Positions 1 through 13,479 of a stretch of DNA of 64,000 bases are shown here, one piece after another. Under the pieces are notes generated by a model that saw only the letters and a program-made list of their open reading frames with translations, had not been told where the DNA came from and searched no databases. Each line of letters starts with the position of its first letter. Position 1 is the stretch's first letter. The stretch covers positions 36,517,948 to 36,581,947 of the forward strand of contig CM044326.1 of assembly GCA_024291935.2 (NCBI GenBank), in the 5' to 3' direction. The position numbers and the translations under genes are program-made. The stretch is from Okapia johnstoni. Its lineage: Eukaryota; Chordata; Mammalia; Artiodactyla; Giraffidae.

Positions 1-3000
1 AAGAGTTATCTTTTTACAAATCATCTTTGGAGTCTAGCTGTTTTTCTGGTTTCAGGATGTTCTCGCTGCTTGTAGAGGTCGCCAGTGATCAGGAAGAGTG
101 AGCGTGACTGTTCCCTTGGCGCTGCTGTTACTTTGTGCCCAGGGGTGATGGCAGGATTACAGCAGCCCGCAGTTAACATTTCCAGTGTGGTGACCTGCCC
201 CGTTAACCTCTTTCAGGGTCTTAGGCACGCTGTTCCTGGAGAAACATGCCTGTGTGCTGTAATGACAAACCCTGGCCTACCATTTGGGGGCTACAATTCC
301 AGAACCTGATTTGCAGTTTTCTGCTATGACTTGCAATTTAAAGTCATTTTCTGGGACCTGTCCTCAGCTCTGCATCTGCACTAAAGCCCATTCTTTGTCT
401 TCTGAGCTGACCTCTGGCTTGAGGGTGTGCCAGCCACAGCCTCCTGGTGCACCAGTGGTGTGACCCAGGCACGGCCGGGTCTGTGTGTCTGGGCGAGCCC
501 ATCTCCCTGGAGAGGAGCCCGGGAGGAGTGTTTGTAGTCCTCTTGCTTCAGCTTTTAGGTTGTTTATCCTAAAAGAGAACTAGCACTAGTACTAGTGTCT
601 GGTGACTGTAAGTTCCTCTGCTGTCTAACTAACACCTGCTGGTGAAACATTATACTGCAGCTTCATGGTTGAGAAATGTCCGCACCCAAACTCAGGAAGC
701 TAAAGTTAGAAATTGTGGCTCAGCCAAGTGCTGGAAAAGGCTCGTGGGGATTGAGAACCTGCGTGGTGGTAGGATTTCTGTCTGTCTGTGAAGGAGGGGA
801 CAGGGAAGAAGAGAGGATTAGTGGTGGAGGGAGAACTTGGCCTTCGAAACTGCTGCAGAGCTTTAACCAATAAAAATAACCTGACAGGCCAGGGCATTCC
901 AAAGTTCGGCTCCAAGTTGGGGCTTTTGCATGGAAATATATGACTAGTTTTGTGACAGAAATCGGTGGGAGTAAAAAGTAGGATTTAGCTTAAACCCAAC
1001 TTTGAAGCAGTGTGATTGAGAAAGGGAAGAAAATTCTATCTTGACTCAACATAGATGAATAATAGTCCAAGTGTGTCTTACCCACGTCAGTGAAAAATGA
1101 CTAGATCCTGCGTGGTGGGCCAGGCCCTGGGTGGGGGCTGCCAGCCTGTCCCAAGGTTGAGAGTGTTCTTGGAACGTGCACATTTTCCCGTGCTGTTGAC
1201 TTTGAACAGGGTGCTCTTTTAAGTAAGTTCAAGTGTTCGGGGTTTAACAGCATAGAGCATAGAGGTGTATCTATAACAATGCTGTTTCTGGTTGATTTCA
1301 TCACGTAACTGATTTGTCCACCTTCCTTGGGTTTCCTCCTTTGCGCTGGTTGAATCTGAGAGGTGCAAGGGGAGGGGTGTTGAGGGGAGGCTCACTTGTG
1401 CGCTGAGTGCTGTGAATTTTAATATTTCACGGTGTGTGTCCGTGGCAGTGGGCTTCCTCCATGGCATGGGCCTGCCTCATGCTGCAGGATAGGGGGAGGC
1501 TGTGTGATGGTGGCCGTCGTCCCGGACAGGCAGCTTCCCTCCCCCAGGCCCTCAGTGGCCCGGGACCCAGGCAGCCGGCCTCCCCGCCTGCTGAAGACAG
1601 GCCGCCCCAGAGCCCGAGGCAGGTGGCATTGCAGTCTCGGCAGCCTGGGGAATGTGGCTGAGCCCCGGGCACTGCCCCACCCCTCACTGCTGTCCTCGTC
1701 CCTGGCAGAGCCACATGTGCCGGCGCAGATGTGCGTTACCGGAGGCGGGTTTGCCCCTTTGTCTCTGAGGCTCATGTCTGCATAGAGAAATCTGATCATG
1801 CCGAGGCCTTCAGGAGTGAGCGTCGGGCTTGAGTCAAGCCCCTGGGCCTCCACAGACTTGAAAGATTCAACACCTTGACTCCTGCGGGTGATGTGCGTGA
1901 GCGTCGAATGCTGTTTGGCGCACACGTGTGAATGTGTGTGACTGAGCAGCACCACAGGGGAGGACATGCGTGTGCATTCACGGAACTTGACCTCTGCTGG
2001 TGGCTGAGGCGGTGGCGGGCACCCCCCGGTTTATGTGTGGGTTTATTCCATGTCGTCCCTGAGGCCGCGGGTTAGGGGGTACTTGGGGGAATCTCCATAG
2101 CCGGCTTCTCCCTCTGTCGGCCTTTCCTCACCACCTGGAAGCCTGTGTAAGGGTCCTCCCTCCCAGATAAACCCACCTACCTGCTCCTCCTGCCCTTGGG
2201 CTCACTCCCCTTTCTTTCTGTTTTCTCCCATTAAATTCTCCTGGTTGTTTTAGTCATTCATCTGCTGTTTATTGAGATCTCCAGTGTGAGGCACCAGACC
2301 TGGGGACAGGGACGAATGTCCCTGGGAGTACAAAGACTTTTCTGGAACTTTTTATTTTAAAATGATTTCCTCAGCTTACAGAGAAGTTGCAAACACAATA
2401 CAAAGTTGAAAGCCTGGCCATGGGCACCGCCTCCTGGACACCCTGCTCCTGCCTTGGGGTCCACTTGAGTTTCCTCCTTGAAGCCCATGTGCTCTGTATG
2501 CGGCGCTCTGGTTCTCTTCCTGACAGCGTTGTGACTTGTGACAGAGGGCAGGGGTGTGGAACGCCGCAGAGGTGAGGCAGGGGCGATGGCGGGCGTGAGA
2601 GGAGGCGCTTCAGGGGCTCGGGGTATCGAGGTGAACCCGGGTTCTGTGGTCATGGCCTTGGGTGGAGACGCAGGATTTAATGGGGAGAACATGATGCCCT
2701 CCAGTCTCAGAGGCAGCGGGACCTCTCCCGAGCTGGGAGTTGTGTTCTGTGCCAGGTGCCCCAGGGCCCTGGCCATTCCAGGGGTGGGAGTGGCTCCCGA
2801 GCACACTGCAGGGACCTGAGGTCACTAATGAAGATGCTTCGTGGAGACAGAGCCAGCCGCTGGGGTGACCCTCCCTGGGCCCTCTCCTTCAGGCTTTGGT
2901 CCTTACAGTCACCCTGTGAGGGACCGGCGCATCCTCCCTTTGCAAACGAGCAGTGGGAGGTGGGGGGCAGCCGGACCGCAGCCCTCTCGAACCGGGGCCG

Positions 3001-3984
3001 GCGGGACACAGTCTGCCTCTGCGGCCTTTCCTGGTCTTCACTTTGGGGACAAAGAAGTGGTCTAGTTTAAGGGGAGAGCAGCCTTATTTCGTCTCCTTTT
3101 TGTGCTCTTATTTCGCAGACGCTGTGACCCGTGTCCTGGCTTGTTCCTGGTAGGTGACCTTGAGCATTATTAGTCTGTGTTAAATGTGTGAGTGTTGTCC
3201 TTACGTTGTCTTCATTTAGGGTTTCTGACTTTGTTGATTATTCGTCCTAAACACGTGTCTAATTTTCACCATTTTTATAAACACAGGCTGCAGATAAGAC
3301 ATTTTAAAAAATCCTAATCTGTGTTTTTAGTTGTTAACTTGTTTGTATAAAATTATAACAGTTCAAAGAGACACAGACTTCACCTTCTGGGAATCCTGTT
3401 ATTCGTTCCTTCCAGTGTTCGTTTCCTAAGCCTCAGGAAGTGTCTTGCTTTTTCTCTGTGTTCTTGGTTCTGAGTGGGAGAAGCCAGGCCTGTGTCCAGT
3501 CGGTGGCTTGGATTCCTTCCTGGCAGTGAAGGGAGGTAACTGATTTGTGGTGTCTGTACAGGGGAGACACTGGGCAGCCCCACGCTCTGCGTCTTCCTGT
3601 AGAAGTTTTCCAGATAAAGCTCTGGAGTCTCCGGGCTGCCATGTTGCCGTCTCCTGCCCTTGCCTGGCCTGCTGGTACTTCCTTCTGGCCATCCTTCAGT
3701 GAACCACACCTTCCTCCCTGAACTCGTCACCTGGGCCCCTTGAAAAGAGCTTCCATCTTTGCTAATCAGAGTTAGGAATGGAAGTCCAGCAAACCCATCA
3801 CAAGGGTAATCATGCTTGGCAAAGCTAGCTGTGTGTCCAGCACTGGGAGAGCTTTCTTACTTTTTATTCCAGAAACTACAGCCTTCCCATAAGAATCTGA
3901 GACAGAATTAATCAAATTAGATTCAGCAGAAACCCCCAGGCCCAGCCCCAGGTCGTTGGTGATTTGATTCGTTACCCCAGAGCC

Positions 3985-4060
3985 GGGCGCCACCCCGTTT
4001 TACAGGTGAGATGGGCTGAGCAGCAAGACAGGGTTGAAACCCAGAACCGCCCGACCCTGG
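3985..4060 (-). repeat. MIR-like SINE fragment
   Basis: The order ccgttttacaggtgagat, then gctgag, then aaacccagaacc resembles the reverse complement of the MIR core (tttacagatgaggaaactgagg). It is short and diverged. Confidence 0.45.
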
Positions 4061-5823
4061 AGGGTGTTTTTCCCACTTCGCTCACCTCCACAGACCTGGC
4101 CTCTTTACAATTCCCGTCTCCTCCTCCGGCCCACACGTTACCAGTCCCAGGTCTTTCCCACAAGTCTGATCAGTAGAACTTTTTGGAAAATACAAGTTTA
4201 AAGACAAAAGATTCCAAAAATCTTTCTTGAAACCTGCTTCTGAAGCCCTCTGAGATCTGTATCGGATGATTATGTTCCCTATCCTCTGGGATAGGACTTT
4301 GGGGTTTTACTTTTTGTTTTGAGTGTGTTGATAAAGCGGGGACCTGCTTGTATTTTTGAGACCCCTGACAAGCACCCGTACAGGAACAGTCTTCCATGTT
4401 AGCGGCATATTTGCAGCCATTCGTGCTGGTTGACGTTGATGCCCCAATTCCATTCCTTCCCTGCAGAACCGTTCTGCTTTTGTAATTGCATATGACCCAA
4501 GAAGTTAAGGCTCAAGGCTGCGCGCATCCCATGGCCACTCTGTGTATCTTCCTCACCTTCTCTCAGGGAGAGAAACGTTTACAGTGGAGGCAGGAGAAAG
4601 AAGGAGGGAACCTCGGTAACGCCAGTTTTTGTGTTATTAATACGTCATTGTACCTGAGTTGAGCCTGGGGCCTTCTCAGCAGCTGAATGTGTGGGCACAG
4701 CTGGGACTGTCCACCTCTGCTGTGCTTTAATACCCGGTGGAAGAGTGAGCTTGAGTGACCTAACAGACCTGCACAGAGTGAGATGGTGAGGATGCTCGCT
4801 CTAAGAAAACGGTAGGATAGTGACCTTCAGCGAGCGGGCAGAGGCGCCCGTGTTCTGTTGCCCTTGTTCCATGAGGTGCCTGCCGTGGGTTACACACACC
4901 CAGGGTCCAGGCTGCCTGACCTCCTTGGATCTGAGAGCCGGGGTGTGGGTGGGGCTTTGCTGTTGGTGCCATTGGGGCTGCATGCTTTCTGCTTTTGCCC
5001 TGCACACTGACTCTGCTTAGGACTGATGCTGACAGACACTCTGATGTGAGTATTCTGTGCATCGTTCTAGCCCTGGTGGGTTAGACCAGGCGGACCACAT
5101 CTTTTACCATCACGGAAACTCTTTTCAGCAGCATGTTTCTGCTGCTACAATTATTATCCAGAAGATTGCCCATGTGATGTAATAATTTTCAAATAGTCTT
5201 ATTAATAGCAGCTTCTACATGAGCCGTCCCTTCTGCACCCAGCTTGCCAGTTTTCAGAGAAGTCAGTGTCCTGTAGAGGAAGGAACAGTCCCCTACAGTC
5301 TGAGCTTGTCGCCTGCTGGGTGAATCTGCGCAGGTTAGTTTGGAGTCTGCGTCCCTTATCTATAGAAAGGAAATACGGGCATCTGCTGGCCAGGCCGTGT
5401 AGAACAAAGAAGGAGGCCCTCTGCAGGCCCAGCACCCAGGAGCCAGCCCACAGGCACACTCTGCTGGTCCCCGCCCGCTCCAAGGCCACCCTCTGATCTT
5501 TGTCGGGCCGCTCAGGGTTCGAGTCTACAAGGTAGCTGTTCGCAGCATGAGGACTACTCAGAAGGCCAGTCTTGTATGGAGGCAAAATCTGCCTCCGTAG
5601 GACCATCATTCAGAGCCGTTTCCTGACTTTAGAGTGAAAGAGTGGATTTCGCCTTTGACCACGACTCCTCCTCTCCCCACCTCCCCCTGCCGCCCTCCAG
5701 CGGGGCCTTCATTCAGCAAACACCTCTCTGAAAGGGGCACCTGCTTGGAGTCAGCGGCTCACAGAGTTAGTCAGGAGCTTGCTTGTTGGACCTCTGTGAT
5801 CAGTCCAGTAGAGAGTGGCGTGT

Positions 5824-5965
5824 GGGCTTCCCTGGTGGTCCAGTGGTTAGGCCTTACCGTCCGCTGCAGGGGGTGCAGGTTGGACCTCTGGTCGGGGAGC
5901 TCAGATCCCACACGGGTAGTGCCCAAAACACCAAAAAACACAAACAAAAAGCACATAGAAGCAAT
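5824..5965 (+). mobile_element. CHR-2-type tRNA-derived SINE
   Basis: Begins gggcttccctggtggtccag and continues with a diverged box-B region and the phrase agatcccacacggg, ending in an A-rich tail. This is the layout of the cetartiodactyl CHR SINEs, which are older than the Bov-tA copies elsewhere in the window. Confidence 0.75.
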
Positions 5966-6189
5966 ATTGTAACAAAATTCAACAAAGACGTCAAAAATGG
6001 GCCACATCAAAAAAAAGTTTTAAAATGATATTTAGGGGCATAGATTGAAAAAATAAATCATGGAAGTTCGGAGAAGGAAGAGTCCATTCAGCTGAGAGGT
6101 TGAGGAGGACTTTTTTGTTTTTTGTTGCTTTAAACAGGGAGCAGTGGTGGTTGAAGAAGGTGACCTCAGAGACGGACCCCCACTGCTCT

Positions 6190-6380
6190 CTGCCCTCACC
6201 TTTGCTGTCTTTTCCGCCCAGCACGTGTCAGAACCTGACAGCGTACTGTGTATTTCTCCATTCATTTGTCTGTCTGCCCAACCACAATGTCAGTGCACTG
6301 CAGGCAGGTGCTATTTCATCTTCAGCTGGAAGGTACCTAACACATCACAGGGGCTCAGTTATTTGTTGATTGAATAAAGC
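6190..6380 (+). repeat. L2 LINE 3'-end fragment
   Basis: The sequence passes through gcaggcaggtgctatttcat, then ctaacacatcacaggggctc, and ends ttatttgttgattgaataaag, like the L2 3' end (…caggcactcaataaatgtttgttgaatgaa). Confidence 0.55.
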
Positions 6381-7362
6381 CACCAGCCAGTAGCCGAAAC
6401 AGCAGCAAACAGCATTGAGTACAACTGGTCAAACACTGCCTTATTTTGTTTCCTTCTGTCAATGGCCAGTGAGAGGCGCAATTCCGCTTTACTACTGAAG
6501 GACAGACCTTCCAGGCCTCTCGGGTGGGCAGTAGCCAGGCTGGGTCTCGGGCTCGGCTCAGACCCCAGAGGCCCCGCTCTCCGCACACTACCGCCCTCCC
6601 CACCCAACTCAGAGTCCCAGAACTCGGGCCACCTGTCGCTCGGTCGTCTATTTCTTGGCTCCTCGGGAACCTGCAAGGGGCCAGGAGCAGACTTCTGTTT
6701 TCCCTGTCTTCTCTTCCTTTTTCTGGGGAGCTTTGCTTGCTTCTTGTGTCCAGACAGCTTTTTGAAGTTTTCCGAGGTTTGTAAGAGATCAGCAGCAATG
6801 ACTTTGTGGTCGCATGTACAGGTTCTTTCAGTTACTTTCCTGCTTGTTTTATTTTCAGTCTGGAACAATCTGGACTTGTTAAAATGGCTGGGGGCTTTCT
6901 TACTGTCATTTCTTCTTACTTAGGAATTCATTTTCCTTCCAGTGATGACAGACATCGTCCTCCTTTCCAGAGGGTTTCTGACCTCTCCTGTCTAGGTCTG
7001 AGTAGAACCAGTGAGATCTTTTCATAGCATAAATTGTGTCATGCCGCTGGTACCATTATACTTGGGAAAACCCAAAGGGCAGGGCTGCCGAGGTGGCCGC
7101 TCCTGCCCCCTCTGGCTGTGATCAGTGCCCCGGTGTTGCCCAGCCTCTCTCCTCAGGGCTTTGTCATCTGCTCCCTTTCTGCGGGGGCTTCCCCCTGATC
7201 TATGAGTGACTGCTTCCTTCTCAGCCTTCTGTTTTTAGCTACAACATTACAGTTTGAGTGTGGCTTTCCTTTCTCTCAAGTAGATCTCCCTTATCTACTG
7301 TGTTAGTGTGTCAGTTAGGGCTCTTCAGAGAAACAGAACCAATAGGCTGTATATATGTTTAT

Positions 7363-7801
7363 TGTTCAGTTGCTCAGTCGCGTCCGACTCTTTGTAACCC
7401 CATGGACTGCAGCACTCCAGGCTTCCTTGTCCTTCACCATTTCCCGGAGCTTGCTCACACTTATGTCCATTGAGTCGGTGATCCCGTCCAACCATTTTGT
7501 CCTCTCTCGTCCCCTTCTCCTCCTGCCTTCAATCTTCCCCAGCATCAGGGTCTTTTCTAATTAGTCGGTTCTTAGCATTAGGTGGCCAAAGTTTGGAGCT
7601 TCAACGTCAGTCCTTCCAATGAATATTCAGGATTGATTTCCTTTAGGATTGAATGGTTTGATCTCCTTGCTGTCCAAGCGACTCTCAAGAGTCTTCTCCA
7701 ACACAGTTTAACCACAGTTCAATAGCATCAAATCTTTGGCGCTCAACCTTCTTTATGTTCCAACTCTCACATCCACACGTGACTACTGGAAAAACCATAG
7801 C
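7363..7801 (-). mobile_element. BovB-derived ART2A element inserted in the MLT2 LTR
   Basis: Reads cagttgctcagtcgcgtccg, continues through the BovB 3' region and ends near actactggaaaaaccatag. Antisense, it is related to the end of the BovB reverse-transcriptase frame, with many lesions. It is flanked by a 7-bp repeat, tgtttat, at 7356-7362 and 7802-7808, which fits a target-site duplication within the LTR sequence. Confidence 0.85.
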
Positions 7802-8012
7802 TGTTTATATAGAAGGAGTTTATTTTAAGGAATTGGCTCTCATAATTATGGAGGCTGGCAAGTCCAAAATTCACAGGATAGGCCAACAGGCTGAAGACCC
7901 AGGAAAGAACTGATGTTTCAGTTCAAATGCAAAGGCCATCTGCTGCAGACTTCCCTCTTGCTTGAGTGAGGTCAGTCTTTTGTTCGTTCAGGCCTTCAGT
8001 TGACTGGATGGG

Positions 8013-8035
8013 CCCCCCCCCCCCCCCCCCCCCCC
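8013..8035 (+). repeat. Poly-C tract (23 C)
   Basis: An uninterrupted C run within the MLT2 LTR, where the ancestral sequence would have had a short GGCCCACCC-like stretch. Length in the assembly may be unreliable. Confidence 0.9.
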
Positions 8036-11000
8036 GCATTAGGGCGGCCAGTCTGCTTTACTCAGAGTCCATCAGCTTAAACGGTAAGCTCCTCCAAGAG
8101 CAGCTTCACAGGAATGTCAAAATCATGCTTGACTAAACATTTGAGCACATGGCTCAGCCAAGTTGACACACAAAATCCACCTTCACAGCAGGCTTTTGTA
8201 AGATTGATGTATTAGCCTACTGTCTGTGTCCTCCTCTGGAGGGACCCTGCTCTCCAGGCCCAGAGTGACACTGTGTGGGACCCGCAGAGCTTGGGCAGAG
8301 TTTGTTCCGTGGGGGAACCGGTCACCCGAAAGTTCTCCATGTGCCTCTTGCATGGCCGAGGCCTCGCAGGAGGTGAGTGGCCAAAATCCAGCCCGTCCCC
8401 CGCTTCCCAAGCTGCGTCCCCGCAGAGCTGCAGACAGCCATTTCCAGTTTGTGCAGAGGTCCGTGTCAAGGTGCTAAGCCTGATGGGCCCTCAGAGGAGC
8501 CACGTGGATGAGGGCTGCCTGAGTCTAAGAGCAACGCCTCCCTGTGCCTGAAGCGCAGCGGCCCTGGATGTGTATGCCCTGGTCTTTCTTCTAGGACACA
8601 AACCATGCAGTGAGGGGAGGATTTATCAGATCCTCTGCTTTTAGCAGGCTTACTTCCACCTCTGTCCACATAACTGATGTATACTCTCTTGGGCTACTGT
8701 ACTTTCCTGTTAAGATAGTCTGTATTTTCCGAAAGATTAGGTGATGTGAAGTGTACTTCACTGCACTGCCGGCTTTTGTTCTTTCATTCTCACCCGATGC
8801 CCATGACCAGGCTCTGTGGCTCCGATTCCGAGTTCGCTGCAGGTGTGCTGGGGGCCATTCTTCACTTCCCACCAGATCTCCTCCTGCTACTGTGTCCCGT
8901 CCACTCAGTCTGCTCCGGCCAGGGCTCCCTGAGAGCGTGGGGCCTGGTGTCCCCTCCTTATGTGACTTCAGTGAGCTGCCCCTCCTCTGCGTGCTGCCGT
9001 GTGGCCATCTGAGGCCATGGGCATCCCTCCTGACCCTCTTCCCTGCTGTTTCTTCCTGAAAATTACTGGGTATGTCCACCTCCCATAAAGCTGTAGCAAA
9101 ACGCCCTGCGGTTATCGACAGTTTGAGCCTGAATTATGGTTTTGGAGAGCTGTTACTTTTAGGCCCACCTGTGTTCTTTAGTCCTTAAACTTGGTCACGT
9201 GTTAACGACTTGAGTTATTTTGTCCTTTCATGAATCAATTTTATTCTTTCAGCTTAAGAGAAAAAATGAGTCCTAAATATTAGTCATTGAAAACATAGCA
9301 TGGGTGCTATATTTTTATTTACATTCAGCCTCATCAGGAAAAAATTACAATAGTATTCATTATAACTTTTTGAAAATCAAATAACTACCTATTAAAATAT
9401 CTTGTAATAATGATGGTGTTTTGCTGAATGCTGGCTTCTCCTCCCAGTCAGTGGTAGGTGCTCTGGGGAGACAGAAAAGTCCTCTGAGGCCCTTGCCTGG
9501 TGGGAGTTTGGAGAGAGAGGTGGGAGGAGGACACCTGGCAGGAAACAGCGAAGAGCAAACATGGTAAACTGAGTCCGTGACTGCCATCCGAGCTCCCGGG
9601 GCCGTCAGGTGGTGCCTGAGTTGGGGCTTGAAGGGCAGAATTGTCTGGCCGAGGGAGGGAAATGCCGTCAGCCAAGGTGTGGTGTCAGGGGTGGCAGGAC
9701 GTGTTCTGAGGACGGGAGACAGCATGGCCTGCCGAGGCTGCGGCCGCCAGAGTTAAGGGAGGTCATGTAGGGGTTTGCCGCAGGGCCCAGCTCCCAGAAG
9801 GCTGGTCTGGGCGCCTCCCTGGAATGCCTGCAGCCTCTGTGGCTCAGGCCAGTGTGGGAGGGAATAGCTGTGGTCTCAGCAGTTGGGTTTTATGACACCT
9901 GCTCAGGCACCTCAGTTTCCACAGTTCCATCTCACCCTGTCTCACAGATGATATCAGGGGATAAAATGTGGTTTTAAAACATAGCATCCTGTTAACATAA
10001 TTCACCGGAAGCGAGATTTGAGCACGTTTCAGTGATATCAAAAAAGAAGGCTCTACTGGTGGACATAAAAGGCAGGAGGCTGAAAGGCCTGTTGCCAAGA
10101 GCTGGGAGGGAGGGAGACCACGGAGGCCTTGCGCAGGCCTTGGGGATTGTGCCTTCGTGCCATAGGGAGCCCCGGGCAGCAGAGTGGTCAGACTGCCTGG
10201 GTTTGTTTGCTTGCTTACAGATAACTTCACCACAAGGAGGTCAGAAGACAGTTAGCCTGAGGAATTTGAGAAGTATTTAAAGGTCAAATTGACAGTATCT
10301 GGTGACAAACTGGCTGATAAGAGTTTGGGAGAGAGTTAGTGGTGGATGGTGTTGTGGTTTCTGGAATAAAATCGTTTAAGTTTACTATGTTCCCCTTGTT
10401 CCTGAACTGACTTCCCACCCTTTCTGTATCTCTAACCTTTATGGTTTAGAAAGGAAACTTTTGATCCTAAATTTCTAGCTTATTCTAACTTATTTAAACC
10501 CAAGACACTGAAAGTAATCCTTGTATCTGAGTTTTCAGTCCAGACAGGTTTGTTTTATATTTTGGAATATATATTTCAAGCAGAAATCTTTTGTATGCAA
10601 AAATCAAGCCTGGAGCAAATCTTTATTGTGAAATTATAAGCTTGCGAAGGTGGAGGTTTTAATGGAAGTGCTCACTCAACCTTAACCGTAGTGACATACA
10701 CACAATAGCATGTCTGAACGAAGGGCTGTCAGACGAGCAGCTTTCAATTTAAATGTATCAGTGATTTCAAGGCTGTCTCTAATGAGTTCTAAAATCTTTG
10801 TGTCAGTCTCATTTTTTTCCTTAAATGCTGTGAAGTCCTTTAAAATTAATAAGCCTGTTTTTTTTTTTTTTTTTGATGGTGTTGACATCAACTGCTACCA
10901 TTGGCTTAGAGGTCCCGACTCTTGTGTGGTCTTCTTATTAGTCTAATGGGAGTTAGTAGCCATGGTTTCTAGAACCAGAAAGACAGCAGCTTCCCGTTAG

Positions 11001-11219
11001 CAGGCCAGTAGGCTAGCTGGAGGGACTGCCTAGCCACGGCTGCTGTGTCTGAATGCTGCCGTGTCGTCACTGGGTGTGGGCAGTGTAGTCACAGGAGCAG
11101 TGCTTGAGTCGCAGCTGCCGTAGATGTGAGTGAAGTTTTCTCAGTGAGCGCAGTGTTGGACCGGGGTGTATGGAGGACCTAGGAGGAGTATTTCCAAACC
11201 GAGAAAGAGCCCCCGGGAA

Positions 11220-11275
11220 GGATCGGTCTCTCTCACACACACACACATCACATCACATGTCACACAGTCACGCAG
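11220..11275 (+). repeat. (CA)n microsatellite, interrupted
   Basis: tctctctcacacacacacac followed by atcacatcacatgtcacaca; an imperfect CA-rich array. Confidence 0.85.
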
Positions 11276-11659
11276 AGGTCCCAGTGCATCCAGGCCTTTC
11301 CCGCGTTACCCAGCACCACTGATGTGAGAGGAGCCTGGCGGATGCTGGGCTGCAGGCCTGGTCTCTGGTCTCAGGGTGCTCTCCCTTTAGCGGAGGGCCA
11401 AGCCCATCCCGTGAAAGGAGAGCGGGGCTGGGGGAGGCACTAGCCCAGAGGTGAGGGGAGCAGCAGCGACAGGCCTGGGGTCAGGAGAGGCTTCCAAGAC
11501 GGGGCGGGGTGCTCACGCTGAGGAAGGTCCAGGTTTGCTGAGGAGGGGAGGGGCCCAGTCTGGCCACTCTGCGGCCAGAGCCTGGTGGTAGAGGAAGAGC
11601 GGGTGGAGAGACAGGCTGGAAGGGAGGGAACAGAGCCAGCGTGCGGTGGCACCTCACTG

Positions 11660-11770
11660 GATGCACGCTGAATCCTCACCACCACCCTACTGTTTCTGGC
11701 TGTGGTTCCCATTTGACAGATGAAGAAACGGAGGCCTCTTTGCTGGTCCATCTGTTTCAGGACTCAAACT
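11660..11770 (-). repeat. MIR-like fragment
   Basis: catttgacagatgaagaaac then ggaggcctct corresponds to the reverse complement of the MIR core. Weak flanking similarity. Confidence 0.5.
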
Positions 11771-13479
11771 CACCCCTGTGGTTGGTACATGAAGCCTTAG
11801 ATTCCCTCTGGTGCCATGCTGACCTCACCTTGTACCCAAGGGAGCCGGTTGCTCACTCCATCAACACGTGTGGGTGCTCACAGCCCAGCCATCTGGTTTG
11901 CATTTCACCACAAGCAGGAGAAACGCTTCAGGCGTGCATGTGTGCCCCCGAGTCCTCTGGAAGTGAAAGCCCCTCAGAGGCAGGGCTTGGCCAGTGTCTG
12001 TTGGGCGCCCAGAACAGAGAGTGTTGGTGTGCAGCGAGAGCCGGGCGCCTGGTTCCCGGGGAAGAAAGAGAGCTCCTGGGTGAGGCTGAGAGGAGGTGGT
12101 GACCGCCCGCAGGGTCGGCACGCTTGGATGCCATTCTGGGGTTCCTTTAGAGTGTGTGGGCAGCGCCAGCTTCCTGGACAGGCTGCTCTGGGATTGAAAT
12201 GCACGTGAGAACATAGCTGTGGGCCAAGTCAAACCTGCGCTGAGAAAGAGTCATCCCAAGCTGACTTCACTGACTGGTTTGCTTTTTATTTTAAAGAAGC
12301 TGCTTCATCTCAGCAAGGCACTCACTCACCCTGGTGCCGCAGCAGAGGAGTGACTTGGACGTGCTCGGAGAGGTGACTGGTGGTGTCAGGCTGACTTCCT
12401 GGGCCTGTCCCGCCCACACTCCTGTCGGGACAGCACTGCGGACCTGGGAGGCATGCCGGTCCCGTTTCTGGGTGATGAGCAGCCAAGGAGACTCCTGGTG
12501 TAGACTAAGCCTCTCTTGATTCACGAAGCTGTCGGCCACGCTAGAAGGATGGGATTGAACAGGAATCACTGGGAGGGCAGAGGGCACACTGAGAGGACTG
12601 GTGCCTGGACCTCAGAGCCCTGGAGCCCTGTTCTCCAGCAGGAGCTCGCAGTCGTAGTGACCAGGGACCTGTCCCTCATGCTCCGTCAGTCTTACTGAAA
12701 AGGGAAACCTGCCCTGTGTCACCTGCAGGCGTGTGAGGCCAGGTGAGGAGTGAAGGGAAGCTGTTTTTAGGTAATAGAACACTTTACAAATGCCTGTTTT
12801 TTAAGAAGGAGCTACCTGTCACTGCCCCTTGGGGGTTCTAAAGAGGCGAATCTCAGATGAGGTGTGAAGTGAGCTGCATGGCCAGCCCTGGTTCCTCCCA
12901 GTTCTGAGGAGCATGGAGTAGCCACCCCCGTCACGGCCTGGTGGCTGCAGAGACAGACTTGCTGTTCTCTCCTTAGTCTCCTGGGGGAAGTGAGACAAAT
13001 GGGGAGAAGCTGAACAGCAGCAGAGCATGCCGGTGACAGTTCGTGGCAATGGGAGGCTTTCGCTGGTTGGTGCAAGGTCAGTTACCAAAATTCTAGGCAA
13101 AAACTTAGAGGCAGGGAAGATTCGAGTGGTTTGAGAGTTTATCACATAAAAATAGGCTGTACTGTAAAGACAGTAAAGGTCAATAATCACTTCCAAACAT
13201 TGAACCTTATAAACTGTTTTTAAAGTAAGATTATCTTTAGTCTCCCCAGACATTATACATGGCAAGTAATTGAAAAAGGTAAAAATGATACATATCTGTT
13301 GATGAATTGTGTCATATGTAATGAATAGGCTTTTGAGCGTGTCAGTTATTTAAAGTGGTCAATATTAATAGAATAAATACATAGTAGAAAAAGTAAAGGG
13401 AACAGCCCTCTAGTAACTCATTGAGTAACACTCATCATGTGACAAAGATGAACAGTTTGGGAAATGTTCGGTTGACTTT

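Larger units (their letters stand above)
7300..8187 (-). mobile_element. MLT2-family ERVL LTR, split by an RTE-derived insertion
   Basis: The reverse complement of an MLT2 LTR is recognisable in two parts: agagaaacagaaccaatagg at the start, then (after the insertion) taaggaattggctctcataa, ggaggctggcaagtccaaaa and the end agccaagttgacacacaaaa. It is an ancient solo-LTR-like relic of an endogenous retrovirus-like element with no coding sequence attached. A BovB/ART2A piece interrupts it at 7363-7801 and a 23-C tract lies at 8013-8035. Confidence 0.8.

Noticed and set aside
1419..1967. Open frame of 182 codons on the minus strand
   Set aside because: GC-rich intronic DNA with overlapping open frames on both strands, no domain and no homologue I recognise.
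6355..6868. Overlapping open frames of 147-169 codons on the minus strand and 153 on the plus strand
   Set aside because: They overlap each other, start inside an L2 fragment and show no conserved motif.
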